64,000 bases of DNA from Persicimonas caeni (GTDB lineage: Bacteria > Myxococcota_A > Bradymonadia > Bradymonadales > Bradymonadaceae): positions 4,057,074 to 4,121,073 of the forward strand of contig NZ_CP041186.1 in the NCBI RefSeq assembly GCF_006517175.1, written 5' to 3'. The notes under the pieces are model-generated. The model saw only the letters and a list, made by a program, of their open reading frames with translations. It was not told where the DNA came from and did no database searches. Positions within the stretch are counted from its first letter, which is position 1; the number at the start of each line of letters is the position of its first letter. Positions 1-8,002 of the stretch are shown here, in pieces. Position numbers and translations under genes: made by a program.

Positions 1-2
1 AG

Positions 3-1184
3 AGCTTCTCCAAGGCCGACAGCGTGCCCGCGCAGCTCAGAAACCGGCTGCGCATCGCCAAGTTGTTGCAGGAGCAGGGCCAGCACGCCCAGGCGGACAA
101 GTACCTCGAGGGGCTGGTCGGCAAGTTCAGCGCCATGAATAACCGGCCCGCGCTGGTCGACGCGCTGGTGCTCACCGCCCAGTCCGAGATGCACAAGGGC
201 AACGCGGCGGCCGCCCAGAAGCACTACGAGCGCGCATTGTCGGTGGCCAAGAAGACCAAGAGTCCGAATCTCATCGCCCGCAGCCAACTCGCCTTGTGCG
301 AGTTCGGCGTGAGCGCTGGCAAGGGGAGCCAATTCGAGGACAAGTGCACGGCGGCGGCCAAGACCTTCGACAAGCTCGGCATCCCCGACCTCGCCGCGCG
401 CTCGAACGCCCAGCTCGCCGGGCTGTACCACGCGCAGGGCCAGCTCAACAAAGCCAGCGCGATGTACTCCAAGGTGATCCAGCGCCTCGAGAAGACCGGC
501 GTGCCCGGCACCCACGACACCCCGGCGGTGGCCACCTATCGCGCCAACCTGTGCCAGGTCGAGATGAGCCTGCGCTCCAACGGCGCGCACTACCTGTGCA
601 AAAAGGCGCTCGAGGAGCTCGAGAAGCAGAAGTCGGCCAACCCGGCGATGCTCGCCGCGACCCACTACGGCGTGGGCGTCACCGCCGGACGCGACGGCTG
701 GGCGCCCGGGGGGCTCGACCACCTGAACAAGGCCGTCGAGCTGTCGCTCGAGCAGACGCCCCCCGACCGCGCGCTCGCCTCCGATGCGATGCTGCGCCGC
801 GGCATCATTTTGGGTCAGATGAAGAACAAAGAGGACGAGGCCGCTCACGCCTTCAAAAAGGGCATCGCCATCACCGAGCAGGACAAGTCCGACAGCCTGC
901 GCGCCACCCGCGTGCAACTGCGCACCCAACTCGCCCAACTCCAGCTCGAAGAGAGGGAGTGGAAGACCGCCAAAGGCTCGCTCGAAGCGCTCATCGAAGA
1001 CGCCAAGGGCGACCCCCAGTCGCAAGCGTGGGCCTACAGCGGCTTGGCCCGGGCCGAGTTGAAGCTCGGTGACAAGAAGGCAGCCAAGAAGGCGCTCCAA
1101 AAGGGCTTGCCGTTGGCCAAGAAGGCCGGCGACAAGGAGTTGGTGAGCAACTTCAAAGAGAATTTGGAGAAGTTCGAGGAGTAA
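3..1184 (+). CDS. TPR-repeat protein, 5' end outside the window
   Basis: The frame is open from the first base of the window to a TAA at 1182-1184, so the true start lies upstream; a GTG at 24 is possible but falls inside what already reads as TPR sequence. The visible part (about 393 residues) is a chain of helical hairpins with the TPR pattern of small residue, Tyr and Pro spacing, e.g. 'YLEGLVGKFSAMNNRPALVD', 'HYERALSVAKKTKSPNLIA' and 'ALQKGLPLAKKAGDKELVS'. TPR arrays are protein-protein interaction scaffolds; no enzymatic motif is visible. It may be the C-terminal part of a larger regulator, such as a kinase-TPR protein like others in this window, but that is inference. Confidence 0.75.
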   Translation, partial: SFSKADSVPAQLRNRLRIAKLLQEQGQHAQADKYLEGLVGKFSAMNNRPALVDALVLTAQSEMHKGNAAAAQKHYERALSVAKKTKSPNLIARSQLALCEFGVSAGKGSQFEDKCTAAAKTFDKLGIPDLAARSNAQLAGLYHAQGQLNKASAMYSKVIQRLEKTGVPGTHDTPAVATYRANLCQVEMSLRSNGAHYLCKKALEELEKQKSANPAMLAATHYGVGVTAGRDGWAPGGLDHLNKAVELSLEQTPPDRALASDAMLRRGIILGQMKNKEDEAAHAFKKGIAITEQDKSDSLRATRVQLRTQLAQLQLEEREWKTAKGSLEALIEDAKGDPQSQAWAYSGLARAELKLGDKKAAKKALQKGLPLAKKAGDKELVSNFKENLEKFEE

Positions 1185-1186
1185 GG

Positions 1187-1353
1187 GTTGAGTGGTTGAG
1201 TGGTTCAGTTGTTTAGTGGTTTCTTGGCTGCGGGATGTCGCCGGTTCGCGGCGTCTTTGCCCATCGGCTTCTACGCTAGAGCTTCTCGATTGCGCTTGCG
1301 AGCTCGATCACTCGACCACTGAACCACTGAACCACTGAACCACTGAACCACTC
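1187..1353. repeat. Octamer-period repeat arms in the TPR-mutM spacer
   Basis: The spacer after the TPR gene holds a left array from 1187 (units gttgagtg, gttgagtg, gttcagtt, gtttagtg) and a right array at 1314-1353 (gaccactg, then aaccactg three times, then aaccactc). Both have an exact 8-bp period and the units of one arm are the reverse complement of the other, so the transcript could fold into a long degenerate stem around a ~90-nt loop. There is no gene between the arms. The right array ends 7 bp before the mutM start codon. Confidence 0.8.
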
Positions 1354-1360
1354 AAACCCA

Positions 1361-2161
1361 GTGCCCGAATTACCCGAAGTAGAAATCACCCGCCGAAACC
1401 TCGTTCATTGGTGGGAGGGCCGCGCCGCCACTGAAGTCGTCGTGGTCGACGACAAACCGCTGCGCGACACCGACCCCGACGCGCTCGTCGAGGCTCTGAA
1501 GCAGCGTGCCGAGCGCATCGACCGGCACGGCAAATACACCGTGGTCCGTCTGGAGGATGGCTCGACGCTCATCGTTCATTTTCGGATGACTGGAAAGATC
1601 GTGCGCTGCGAGGAGCCCGAGCCCAAGTACGCGAGGCTGTCGTGGAAGGTAGACGACACCGGCTGGCTCGTCTTCAAGGACCAGCGCCGACTGGGCACCG
1701 TCCGGCTGCTCGCTCCGGACGAATTCGAGGAGTACGAGCCCATCCAAAAGATGGGGCCGGATGCCTTGGAGATCTCCGGCGAGCAGCTGCGCGAGCTGCT
1801 ACCCGAGCGGCGCATGCTCAAGACGGCGTTGATGGACCAAGAGGTCATCGCCGGGCTGGGCAATATTGCGGCGATCGAGATCATGTGGCGCATGCAACTC
1901 GGTCCGCGGGCCAAGTGCGGAGACCTGACTGACGAGCAATACGACGAACTTGCCGAGACCATCGTCGAGTTTCTCGAACACGTCATCGCCGTCGAACAAG
2001 CCGATGAGGTGGTCTACCTCGAGGAGAGCCGCGCCGACAATCCATTCGACGTGTACGGCCGCGAAGGCGAAGCGTGTCCGCGCTGCGGAACTGAGCTCGC
2101 GCGTACCAAGGTCGGTGGTCGGTCGAGCTATTACTGCCCGTCGTGCCAACCAACCACTTAA
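1361..2161 (+). CDS. mutM: Formamidopyrimidine-DNA glycosylase (Fpg/MutM)
   Basis: MutM removes oxidised purines such as 8-oxoguanine and nicks the abasic site. The protein is 266 residues, normal for the family. The N-terminus 'PELPEVE' gives the catalytic Pro and Glu after Met removal. 'HGKY' near residue 57 carries the conserved beta-hairpin Lys, and 'GLGNIAAIE' near residue 165 is the helix-two-turn-helix core, with Ala-Ala replacing the usual Tyr-Ala. The C-terminus has the four-Cys zinc finger 'CPRCGTEL...GGRSSYYCPSCQ'. The start is GTG at 1361, fixed by the obligatory N-terminal Pro. The last codons and the stop run into the octamer repeat downstream, so the C-terminal Pro-Thr-Thr is repeat-encoded. 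Confidence 0.96.
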   Translation: MPELPEVEITRRNLVHWWEGRAATEVVVVDDKPLRDTDPDALVEALKQRAERIDRHGKYTVVRLEDGSTLIVHFRMTGKIVRCEEPEPKYARLSWKVDDTGWLVFKDQRRLGTVRLLAPDEFEEYEPIQKMGPDALEISGEQLRELLPERRMLKTALMDQEVIAGLGNIAAIEIMWRMQLGPRAKCGDLTDEQYDELAETIVEFLEHVIAVEQADEVVYLEESRADNPFDVYGREGEACPRCGTELARTKVGGRSSYYCPSCQPTT

Positions 2162-2199
2162 CCACTCAACCACTCAACCACTCAACCACTCAACCACAC
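2153..2199. repeat. Octamer array overlapping the mutM stop codon
   Basis: Tandem units accactta then accactca four times, period 8 bp, starting inside the last codons of mutM and running to about 2199. It is the same octamer family as the arrays upstream of mutM, so the gene is bracketed by copies. The next gene is convergent and ends at 2221, so the array lies between two 3' ends. Confidence 0.8.
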
Positions 2200-2220
2200 G
2201 GGTCGAGAAGCTGCCCCAGA

Positions 2221-3198
2221 TCAGTCGACCTCAGTCAGCCAATTCGACATCGGTTCGAAGACCGTCTCCTGGGCCTTCTCGGAGATGAACAGGTCGGCAT
2301 GGGCGTACCAATTTTCGTCGTCGCCGACCACGAGCACATCCGAGCAGCTTCCGGTGGCGACCCTGCATACGCTGTTGGCCGCGCCGGCGGGCACGATGCC
2401 GTCGGAGTTGGCCAGCAGGCACAGGATCGACAGGTCTTCGACGTGGGCCAGAGCGTCGGTGACGTTGACCCCGTCGACGACGAGATCGCGGTTGTTGATC
2501 CACTTGGCGATCTGCACGTTCAGGTACGGGTTGGGGTTGTCGACCGTCTTGACCATCTCGTCGGCTTCGCTCAGGTCGATCTGGTCGGCGTTCATGTAGA
2601 TCGACAGCAGCCAGGGGACCTTCTTGAGCATCGGCAAGAAGGTCTTGGCGAGCAGGCGCGTGCCGCGAATCGGCACCAGAGCGGCGACCTTGGGCGACTG
2701 GAAGGCGAATTTGACCAGCGGGTGGACCTCGTCCCAGCGCAGCGGCCCGCCGATGGCGATGAGCGAGGCAAACCGGTGGTTCTTCTGGTGGTGGGCCAGG
2801 TACCCGTAGAGTACCGAGGCGCCCAGACTACAGCCGACGGCGTGGACGTTTTCGACGTCGGGCTCGGTCTGCGTCTCTTCGAGCACCAGGTCGAGCACGA
2901 CCGGAAAGTCGACCAACCCCAGCTCACGAAAACCGTACTTGAGCGTGCCGCCCACCTTTTGGGAGTCGCCTTGGCCGCGCAGGTTCGCCGCCCACACCTC
3001 GAAGCCCTTCGAGCACAGGTACTCGATCATCGAGGGGCCGGTGGGGTGGAAGTTCAAGATGAAGGTGTTCATCCCGTAACCCGGGATCATCACCACCGGC
3101 TTGCGAGACGGATCGAAGTATTCAGGATCGTGGTAGCGCGTGACGTCGAGGCGCCATCCGTCGAAATTGTTGGGGCGAAACGTATGGTCGATGAGCAT
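2221..3198 (-). CDS. Alpha/beta-hydrolase fold protein
   Basis: A 325-residue alpha/beta hydrolase. 'PVVMIPGYGMNTFILNFHP' near residue 35 is the oxyanion-hole strand-loop. 'AANLRGQGDS' follows, and the nucleophile elbow is 'VGCSLGAS' near residue 122 (Gly-x-Ser-x-Gly with Cys before Ser). A late Asp-Gly segment 'LANSDGIVP' and 'DENWYAHADLF' fit the acid and catalytic His. The layout resembles lipase or PHA-synthase-like lipid hydrolases, but the substrate cannot be read off. No signal peptide is visible, so it is probably cytoplasmic. It is convergent with mutM. Start ATG at 3196-3198. Confidence 0.85.
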   Translation of the reverse strand: MLIDHTFRPNNFDGWRLDVTRYHDPEYFDPSRKPVVMIPGYGMNTFILNFHPTGPSMIEYLCSKGFEVWAANLRGQGDSQKVGGTLKYGFRELGLVDFPVVLDLVLEETQTEPDVENVHAVGCSLGASVLYGYLAHHQKNHRFASLIAIGGPLRWDEVHPLVKFAFQSPKVAALVPIRGTRLLAKTFLPMLKKVPWLLSIYMNADQIDLSEADEMVKTVDNPNPYLNVQIAKWINNRDLVVDGVNVTDALAHVEDLSILCLLANSDGIVPAGAANSVCRVATGSCSDVLVVGDDENWYAHADLFISEKAQETVFEPMSNWLTEVD

Positions 3199-3291
3199 GG
3201 AGGCCTCGTCGTTACGAGGGGGAGCGCCGTGAGTGCGGTGGTAGGCAGCGTTGAAAACTCGTAGTATTCAGGATTTTCTGTGAAAAAAGAA

Positions 3292-3320
3292 TTGAAATAC
3301 TTGTCTATTGTCGCTTTTAA
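3292..3320 (+). promoter_or_regulatory. Possible sigma70-type promoter
   Basis: TTGAAA at 3292-3297, a 17-nt spacer, then TTTTAA at 3315-3320, in an AT-rich stretch of an otherwise GC-rich spacer, about 80 nt before the TPR membrane-protein gene. Position and spacing are good; there is no experimental support. Confidence 0.35.
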
Positions 3321-3402
3321 GCGTACCGTAGAGTCGACATTTGCCTCGAAGAGCGTGTTTTTTTGAGGCCTGATTCATCTTGCAGGTCGAGTTGTAGAGA
3401 CC

Positions 3403-4413
3403 GTGAAAGATTTTAAGCAGAACCCATCTGGCGTCGTTCGACATACCTTCCATAAATCGTGGGACGAGCCGCGGCAAGCGACCACGAGCCGTCGATGTAC
3501 CGATCCCTCCCGACGCGTCGCACTACTAAAAGCCCTTTGCCTTTCCACCGTCCTTGCATGGAGTCCGTCGATCTGGGCCCAAGACGCCGCTCCAGAGGCG
3601 TCCAGCACCGATCAGGCAGCTGACGAGCAGGCGGAGGCGGCCGAGGAAGGCTCGGCGTCGTTCGACGAGGACAAGTTCTTCGACCTGGTCAGCCAGGGTC
3701 AGACCAAATTCAAGGCTCAGGACTACGAAGCGGCCGCCGAGCTCTTCAAGCAGGCGTACGCGATGAAGCCCGACGCCACGCTGCTGTTCAATATCGGCAT
3801 CGCTTTCGAGAAGCACGGTAATCTCGAAGAAGCGCTGGCTTACTATGATCGGTTTGTCGACGCGCCAAACGTGGAATTAAAGGCGCGAAGCCACGCCAAT
3901 AAGCGCTCGAAACTCATCCGCGAGATCCTCGACGACCGTGCACAAGCCAAGAAAGCCGAAGAAGCTGAGAAAGCTGAGGCCGAAGCTCGCGCAGGTCGAG
4001 AGGCGGCCGCGTCGCGGGAGCAGGCCGAGTCCCAACCCGAGCAGCAACAGGCCGGCGTGGGCCAGCAGACGCAGGCTCTGCCCGAGCCGCAGTACGACTA
4101 CACGATGACCTGGATCACGCTCGGATCGGGGACTGTGGCGGCGATTGGCGGTGGGGTCTTCATGGCCATGGCTCATTCGTCCGGCGACGACGTGCTCGAC
4201 GGGGCGACGCCCGAGGCGCGTCGAGCCTCGCAAAGCGACGCCAATACCTACGCCATCATCTCGGACAGCCTCTTCATCACCGGCGGGCTTTTGGCTGCCA
4301 CCGGCGTGTACTTCTGGCTAACGGCCGAACCGATCGAGCAAGACACTCGAGCCACCATCGCTCCCCAACTCGGCCCCGACCGAGCCGGAGTGCAGATGCA
4401 ACTGAAGTTCTAA
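3403..4413 (+). CDS. Exported TPR protein with two C-terminal membrane segments
   Basis: 336 residues from a GTG start that is the only start codon before the hydrophobic segment, giving an unusually long N-terminal region before 'LLKALCLSTVLAWSPSIWAQ', a likely signal peptide cleaved at Ala-Gln. A TPR pair follows ('GQTKFKAQDYEAAAELFKQA', 'GNLEEALAYYDRF'), then a Lys/Glu/Ala-rich coiled-coil stretch, then hydrophobic segments near residues 235-255 ('ITLGSGTVAAIGGGVFMAMA') and 285-305. Proteins of this plan are common and uncharacterised in Myxococcota, often near Ser/Thr kinases, as here. The function is unknown; an envelope scaffold is the reasonable guess. Confidence 0.75.
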   Translation: MKDFKQNPSGVVRHTFHKSWDEPRQATTSRRCTDPSRRVALLKALCLSTVLAWSPSIWAQDAAPEASSTDQAADEQAEAAEEGSASFDEDKFFDLVSQGQTKFKAQDYEAAAELFKQAYAMKPDATLLFNIGIAFEKHGNLEEALAYYDRFVDAPNVELKARSHANKRSKLIREILDDRAQAKKAEEAEKAEAEARAGREAAASREQAESQPEQQQAGVGQQTQALPEPQYDYTMTWITLGSGTVAAIGGGVFMAMAHSSGDDVLDGATPEARRASQSDANTYAIISDSLFITGGLLAATGVYFWLTAEPIEQDTRATIAPQLGPDRAGVQMQLKF

Positions 4414-4612
4414 ACACCAAGTCGCGCCAGCGCGTGGCGGCAGGTTGATAATGGACCGACTTTCAATCCTCGACCGCACCGACTCGGGGCGGCCTACATA
4501 CTTAAAACACCCATTTAATCACGATAGGTGACGCAGCGCCGCCAGGCCGCCGTAACACCTCGACCTCACTGTCGAAGTGACTCTTCGGCTGACCAACAGC
4601 GGTAGTCAGACC

Positions 4613-6634
4613 ATGGCCAACAAGACACACCCAGAAGCTGACAGCGAGCAGGTTTCCACCCCGTCGGGTCCCGAGGGGGAGCAGGAGTTGGCGTCGGTCG
4701 AAGTCGAGCCGATCGAGTCGACGTCGTCTCAATCGCAGCACGCCGATATCGAGCAACTGATCGGCAGGAAGATCGCGGATCGCTATCTCGTCAAACGCTG
4801 CATCGGCGTCGGTGGCATGGGCGTGGTCTACTTGGCCGAGCACGAGCAGCTCAGCCGCAAAGTGGTCGTCAAGACCATTCGGCGCTCCGACCTCAACGAC
4901 GAATCCGACGCCAAGCGCTTCGAGCGCGAGGCGCTGGGTCTCAGCCAGCTCGACCACCCCAATATCGTGACCATCTACGACTTCGGCCACGAGGGGACGC
5001 TCTCCTACATCGTCATGGAGTTCGTCGACGGCGGCACGTTGCGTCAGGTGATGAAGAATACCGGGCCGATGGTGCTGGCCGACTTCGGTCTGGTCGCCAT
5101 TCAGATCCTCGACGCAGTCGGAGAAGCCCACCGCCGCGGTCTGATCCACCGCGATCTCAAGCCGTCGAACATCATGCTCTGTGAGAAGCAGGGCAAGCCG
5201 AACTTCGTCAAGGTCCTCGACTTCGGGTTGGCCAAACTGCTCCGCGACGGCGCGGAGTTGACCCAGAAAGACACCGTCATCGGCTCGGTCTCCTACATGG
5301 CGCCCGAGCAGATCTTGGGCATGGACGTCGACACCCGCGCCGATGTCTACGCCCTGGGCGTGCTCTTCTACCAGATGCTGTCGGGCGAAAAGCCGTTCAA
5401 AGGCGGTGAGATGGGCGTGCTGTACCAGCACGTGCACTCCGACCCGCCGCACCTGTCGGAGGTGCTGCCGGCCGACCACGATATCCCCAAGAACGTCATC
5501 GATCTGGTCCACGTGTGCCTGAGCAAGGATCCCGACGACCGTCCCCGCAACGCCAACATGGTCCAGGAGATGTTGCGCGGCGCCGTCGACGCCTCAGACA
5601 TCTTTGCCAGTCCTTGGTCGGGCGCTCGCCACCTGAGCCCGGGAAGCGGCGAGTTTTATATCCCCACCGAAGGCTCGTCTAGCCGCAGCAGGCAGGTGCC
5701 TCAGGCCGGCGAGTACAGCGGAGTCATCTCGAAGCCCCTGCTCCAAGAGAATGTCGAGCAGGCCACCGCCGACCCGTCGTCGAACAAGCTCAAGATCGCG
5801 TTGGCAGCCGTCGGCCTCGTCGCTCTGCTCGGCGTTGGCTTCGCTGCCATGAATATGGGCGCCGAGAACGACGGGGCCGACGAACAGGCCCAGGCCCAGC
5901 AGCAGGAGGACTCCGCTCGAAGCGCGCGCGAGGCGCTCGACCGCGTGGACGCCCTCATCAAAAAGGGCAGCTACGCCCAGGCCAAGATGATCCTCGACTC
6001 CACCAAAGACTCGCGCAAAGGCAACCCGGAGTTGCTCGAACAAGAGGCGCGTCTGCGCGTGGCGATCGACTTGCAACGTCTGATGCAGAAGGCCGCCGAG
6101 CAAAGCGAGCATGCTCAGTTCGACGAGGCGATGGCGACCTATCGCAAGGTGCTCGAGCAGGACGGCAACCACGCCGACGCCAAGAAGGCCCTGGCAGAAT
6201 TGGAGAGCTATCCCGTGGTGACCGTGACCTCGACGCCGGCCGCGTCGCTGTGGGTCGACGGGGAGCGGGTCGGTCAAACGCCCATCGATCACCGGCTCGC
6301 CCCCGGGGAGCACACCCTCGAGTTGAGCGTTGCCGACTACCAGAAGTGGACCGAGACCTACGAGCTGGCCGTCGGCGATCACGAGCGGATTCAGGCCAAG
6401 CTGCAGAAAGCCGGGGGCTCCGCAGGAGCTCGCCGAGACCGCCCAAAGGCCCGGCCCCGCCAAGTCGAGCGCTCGCAGGGACGCAAGCCGAAAGCCTCGG
6501 CCGGGGCGAAGCCTGCTACCAAGACCTCTGCTTCGACGAAGGAAACCAAAGAGCCAAAGCGCAAGATCGACTTGCTCATGCCGGCCGATGAAGATCTCGA
6601 GGACGATTCGGTGCCCATGATGGGCATCGAGTGA
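4613..6634 (+). CDS. Membrane Ser/Thr protein kinase with TPR and PEGA domains
   Basis: A Hanks-type (eukaryotic-like) kinase of about 673 residues. The ATP loop is 'GVGGMGVVY', the Lys is in 'KVVVKTI', the catalytic loop is 'HRDLKPSNI', the Mg loop 'DFGLAK', and the activation segment ends in 'YMAPEQ'. A linker leads to one transmembrane helix ('LAAVGLVALLGVGFAAMNMG'), then TPR-like helices and an extracytoplasmic PEGA domain ('VTVTSTPAASLWVDGERVGQ'), with a basic Lys/Ala tail. ATG at 4613 is preferred over GTG at 4577 because it begins a normal acidic N-terminus. This is a signalling receptor: the PEGA part faces the periplasm and the kinase the cytoplasm. Targets cannot be inferred. Confidence 0.93.
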   Translation: MANKTHPEADSEQVSTPSGPEGEQELASVEVEPIESTSSQSQHADIEQLIGRKIADRYLVKRCIGVGGMGVVYLAEHEQLSRKVVVKTIRRSDLNDESDAKRFEREALGLSQLDHPNIVTIYDFGHEGTLSYIVMEFVDGGTLRQVMKNTGPMVLADFGLVAIQILDAVGEAHRRGLIHRDLKPSNIMLCEKQGKPNFVKVLDFGLAKLLRDGAELTQKDTVIGSVSYMAPEQILGMDVDTRADVYALGVLFYQMLSGEKPFKGGEMGVLYQHVHSDPPHLSEVLPADHDIPKNVIDLVHVCLSKDPDDRPRNANMVQEMLRGAVDASDIFASPWSGARHLSPGSGEFYIPTEGSSSRSRQVPQAGEYSGVISKPLLQENVEQATADPSSNKLKIALAAVGLVALLGVGFAAMNMGAENDGADEQAQAQQQEDSARSAREALDRVDALIKKGSYAQAKMILDSTKDSRKGNPELLEQEARLRVAIDLQRLMQKAAEQSEHAQFDEAMATYRKVLEQDGNHADAKKALAELESYPVVTVTSTPAASLWVDGERVGQTPIDHRLAPGEHTLELSVADYQKWTETYELAVGDHERIQAKLQKAGGSAGARRDRPKARPRQVERSQGRKPKASAGAKPATKTSASTKETKEPKRKIDLLMPADEDLEDDSVPMMGIE

Positions 6635-6711
6635 ATGAAGTCACGCGATTGGGATCGATGTGACTGAGACGACGATTGAATGACGACGCACTCAAATGTG
6701 GACATGGCTCG

Positions 6712-7215
6712 ATGTATCAGCCCATGAGAAGGCCGCGAGGGATGGTAGCCGCGCTGGTCGCTGCAATGCTTGCCGGCGCGATCGGATGTAGCGACTCCGC
6801 CAACGACACGGACCCCTCGCCGGACGCCGGGGCAGACGCCTCGGGCGACGTGACGGTGCGTGACGTGCGCGACCCGCAACTGCCACCGACGTTCCCTAAC
6901 GTGGCCGACGTCATCCGCAGAAACTGCGCCTCCGGGGCCTGCCACGGTGGGCGCGGGGCGGGCAACTTCTACATCCCGCACAACGTCGATGCCACCAATG
7001 CAGAAGTGCGCTACGCCCTGCAAGACGTGACCAGCAGGAAATGGGAGATGCCTTTGATCGAGCCGGGAGTTCCCGCCGAGAGCGAGGTCTTCTTGCGTAT
7101 CACCTCCCAGACCGAGGGAGAGCGCATGCCTCAAGAGCCGCGAGACCGGCTGCTGAGCTGGGAAATCGAGATGATCGAGAACTGGATCGCAAACGGCGCG
7201 CTGTACGAGGAGTAG
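6712..7215 (+). CDS. Cytochrome c-like lipoprotein
   Basis: About 167 residues. A signal peptide with lipobox 'LAGAIGC' is followed by an Asp/Ala-rich linker, as in many lipoproteins of this window. The single haem-type motif reads 'CASGACH', i.e. CX4CH rather than the classical CX2CH; CX4CH is known in some multihaem cytochromes. Downstream 'MPLIEPGVPAESEVFLRI' and 'MPQEP...' resemble the planctomycete/myxobacterial cytochrome c-like domain, where the second Met is the likely axial ligand. Start choice: ATG 6712, with ATG 6724 nearly as good. The next gene encodes a superoxide-reductase-like lipoprotein, which suggests a shared redox role in the envelope. Confidence 0.75.
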   Translation: MYQPMRRPRGMVAALVAAMLAGAIGCSDSANDTDPSPDAGADASGDVTVRDVRDPQLPPTFPNVADVIRRNCASGACHGGRGAGNFYIPHNVDATNAEVRYALQDVTSRKWEMPLIEPGVPAESEVFLRITSQTEGERMPQEPRDRLLSWEIEMIENWIANGALYEE

Positions 7216-7408
7216 GCGCCTTCGAACCACGAGATGGAACGGTTTTTAAAGAATGGTTCGCTCCGGCGGATCAGGCCGGCTGCCAGCGGCGCCGGCGAGG
7301 AGGGGAGGGGCTCGACGCCGCTCCCCAAAGAGGACGCAGGACATCTTCCTGCGAATGTGTCGCACACATGATGTTTCACATGAGCTGCAACGAGAAAGGA
7401 GAGAGAGG

Positions 7409-7909
7409 ATGAGTGACTCGAAGAAATTGAACCGACGTGAAGCCATCAAGCGCATGGGCATTGTCAGTGCGCTCACGCTCAGCGTGCCCGCCACCCTCTG
7501 GGGCTGCGGCGACAGTGCGACCGACGACTCGAGCAACGGTGGAGTGGACGAATACGACAAGCAGCGCGTCAAGGCGCTCGAAGAGGCGAGTCGCAAGAAG
7601 TTCTACTCCGCCGCCGATCCCGACGTGTGGGAGGGCAAGGCCGGCTCGCACGTGCCCGCAGTGACCTTCGTCGGCGGCGGCATCGTCGAGGTGTTCACCA
7701 ACCACGAGATGACCGTCGAGCACCATATCAACGCGCACTACATCAAAGACGCCGACACCGGCGAGGTGCTCGGCCTGACCGAGTATAGCGGCCTCGATGC
7801 CGAGGCGCGCACCGAGTTCACCCTCCCGGCGGGCGTGCAACGGATCATCGTCCACTCGTGCTGCAACCAGCACGAAAACTGGGTGGCCGATGAAAAAGAC
7901 GTCTCGTAA
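7409..7909 (+). CDS. Tat-exported superoxide reductase-like (neelaredoxin-type) lipoprotein
   Basis: 166 residues from ATG 7409, which has a strong GGAGAGAGG ribosome site 1-9 nt upstream. The N-terminus 'NRREAIKRMG' is a twin-arginine motif, followed by a hydrophobic run and a lipobox Cys at residue 33. The rest matches the iron-binding fold of desulfoferrodoxin/neelaredoxin: 'HVPAV', then 'NHEMTVEHHI' carrying two His ligands, then 'CNQHENW' carrying the Cys and last His of the Fe(His)4Cys centre. The usual Glu-Lys before HVP is replaced by Gly-Ser; that Lys assists superoxide reduction in characterised enzymes, so activity may differ. Tat export fits a cofactor loaded in the cytoplasm. Product: periplasmic, lipid-anchored. 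Confidence 0.82.
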   Translation: MSDSKKLNRREAIKRMGIVSALTLSVPATLWGCGDSATDDSSNGGVDEYDKQRVKALEEASRKKFYSAADPDVWEGKAGSHVPAVTFVGGGIVEVFTNHEMTVEHHINAHYIKDADTGEVLGLTEYSGLDAEARTEFTLPAGVQRIIVHSCCNQHENWVADEKDVS

Positions 7910-8002
7910 TGACCACGCAGGCGGAGCGCGTCTGCTTGCAGGCGCGCTCCTCGCCGGCATCACCGACTAGCCTCGCAGATTTCTTTTATACGGGTTCACA
8001 GG

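Noticed and set aside
7923-7950. GGAGCGCG / CGCGCTCC hairpin as terminator after the superoxide-reductase-like gene
   Set aside because: The 8-bp stem is real but no T-run follows within the expected distance, so it was not annotated as a terminator.
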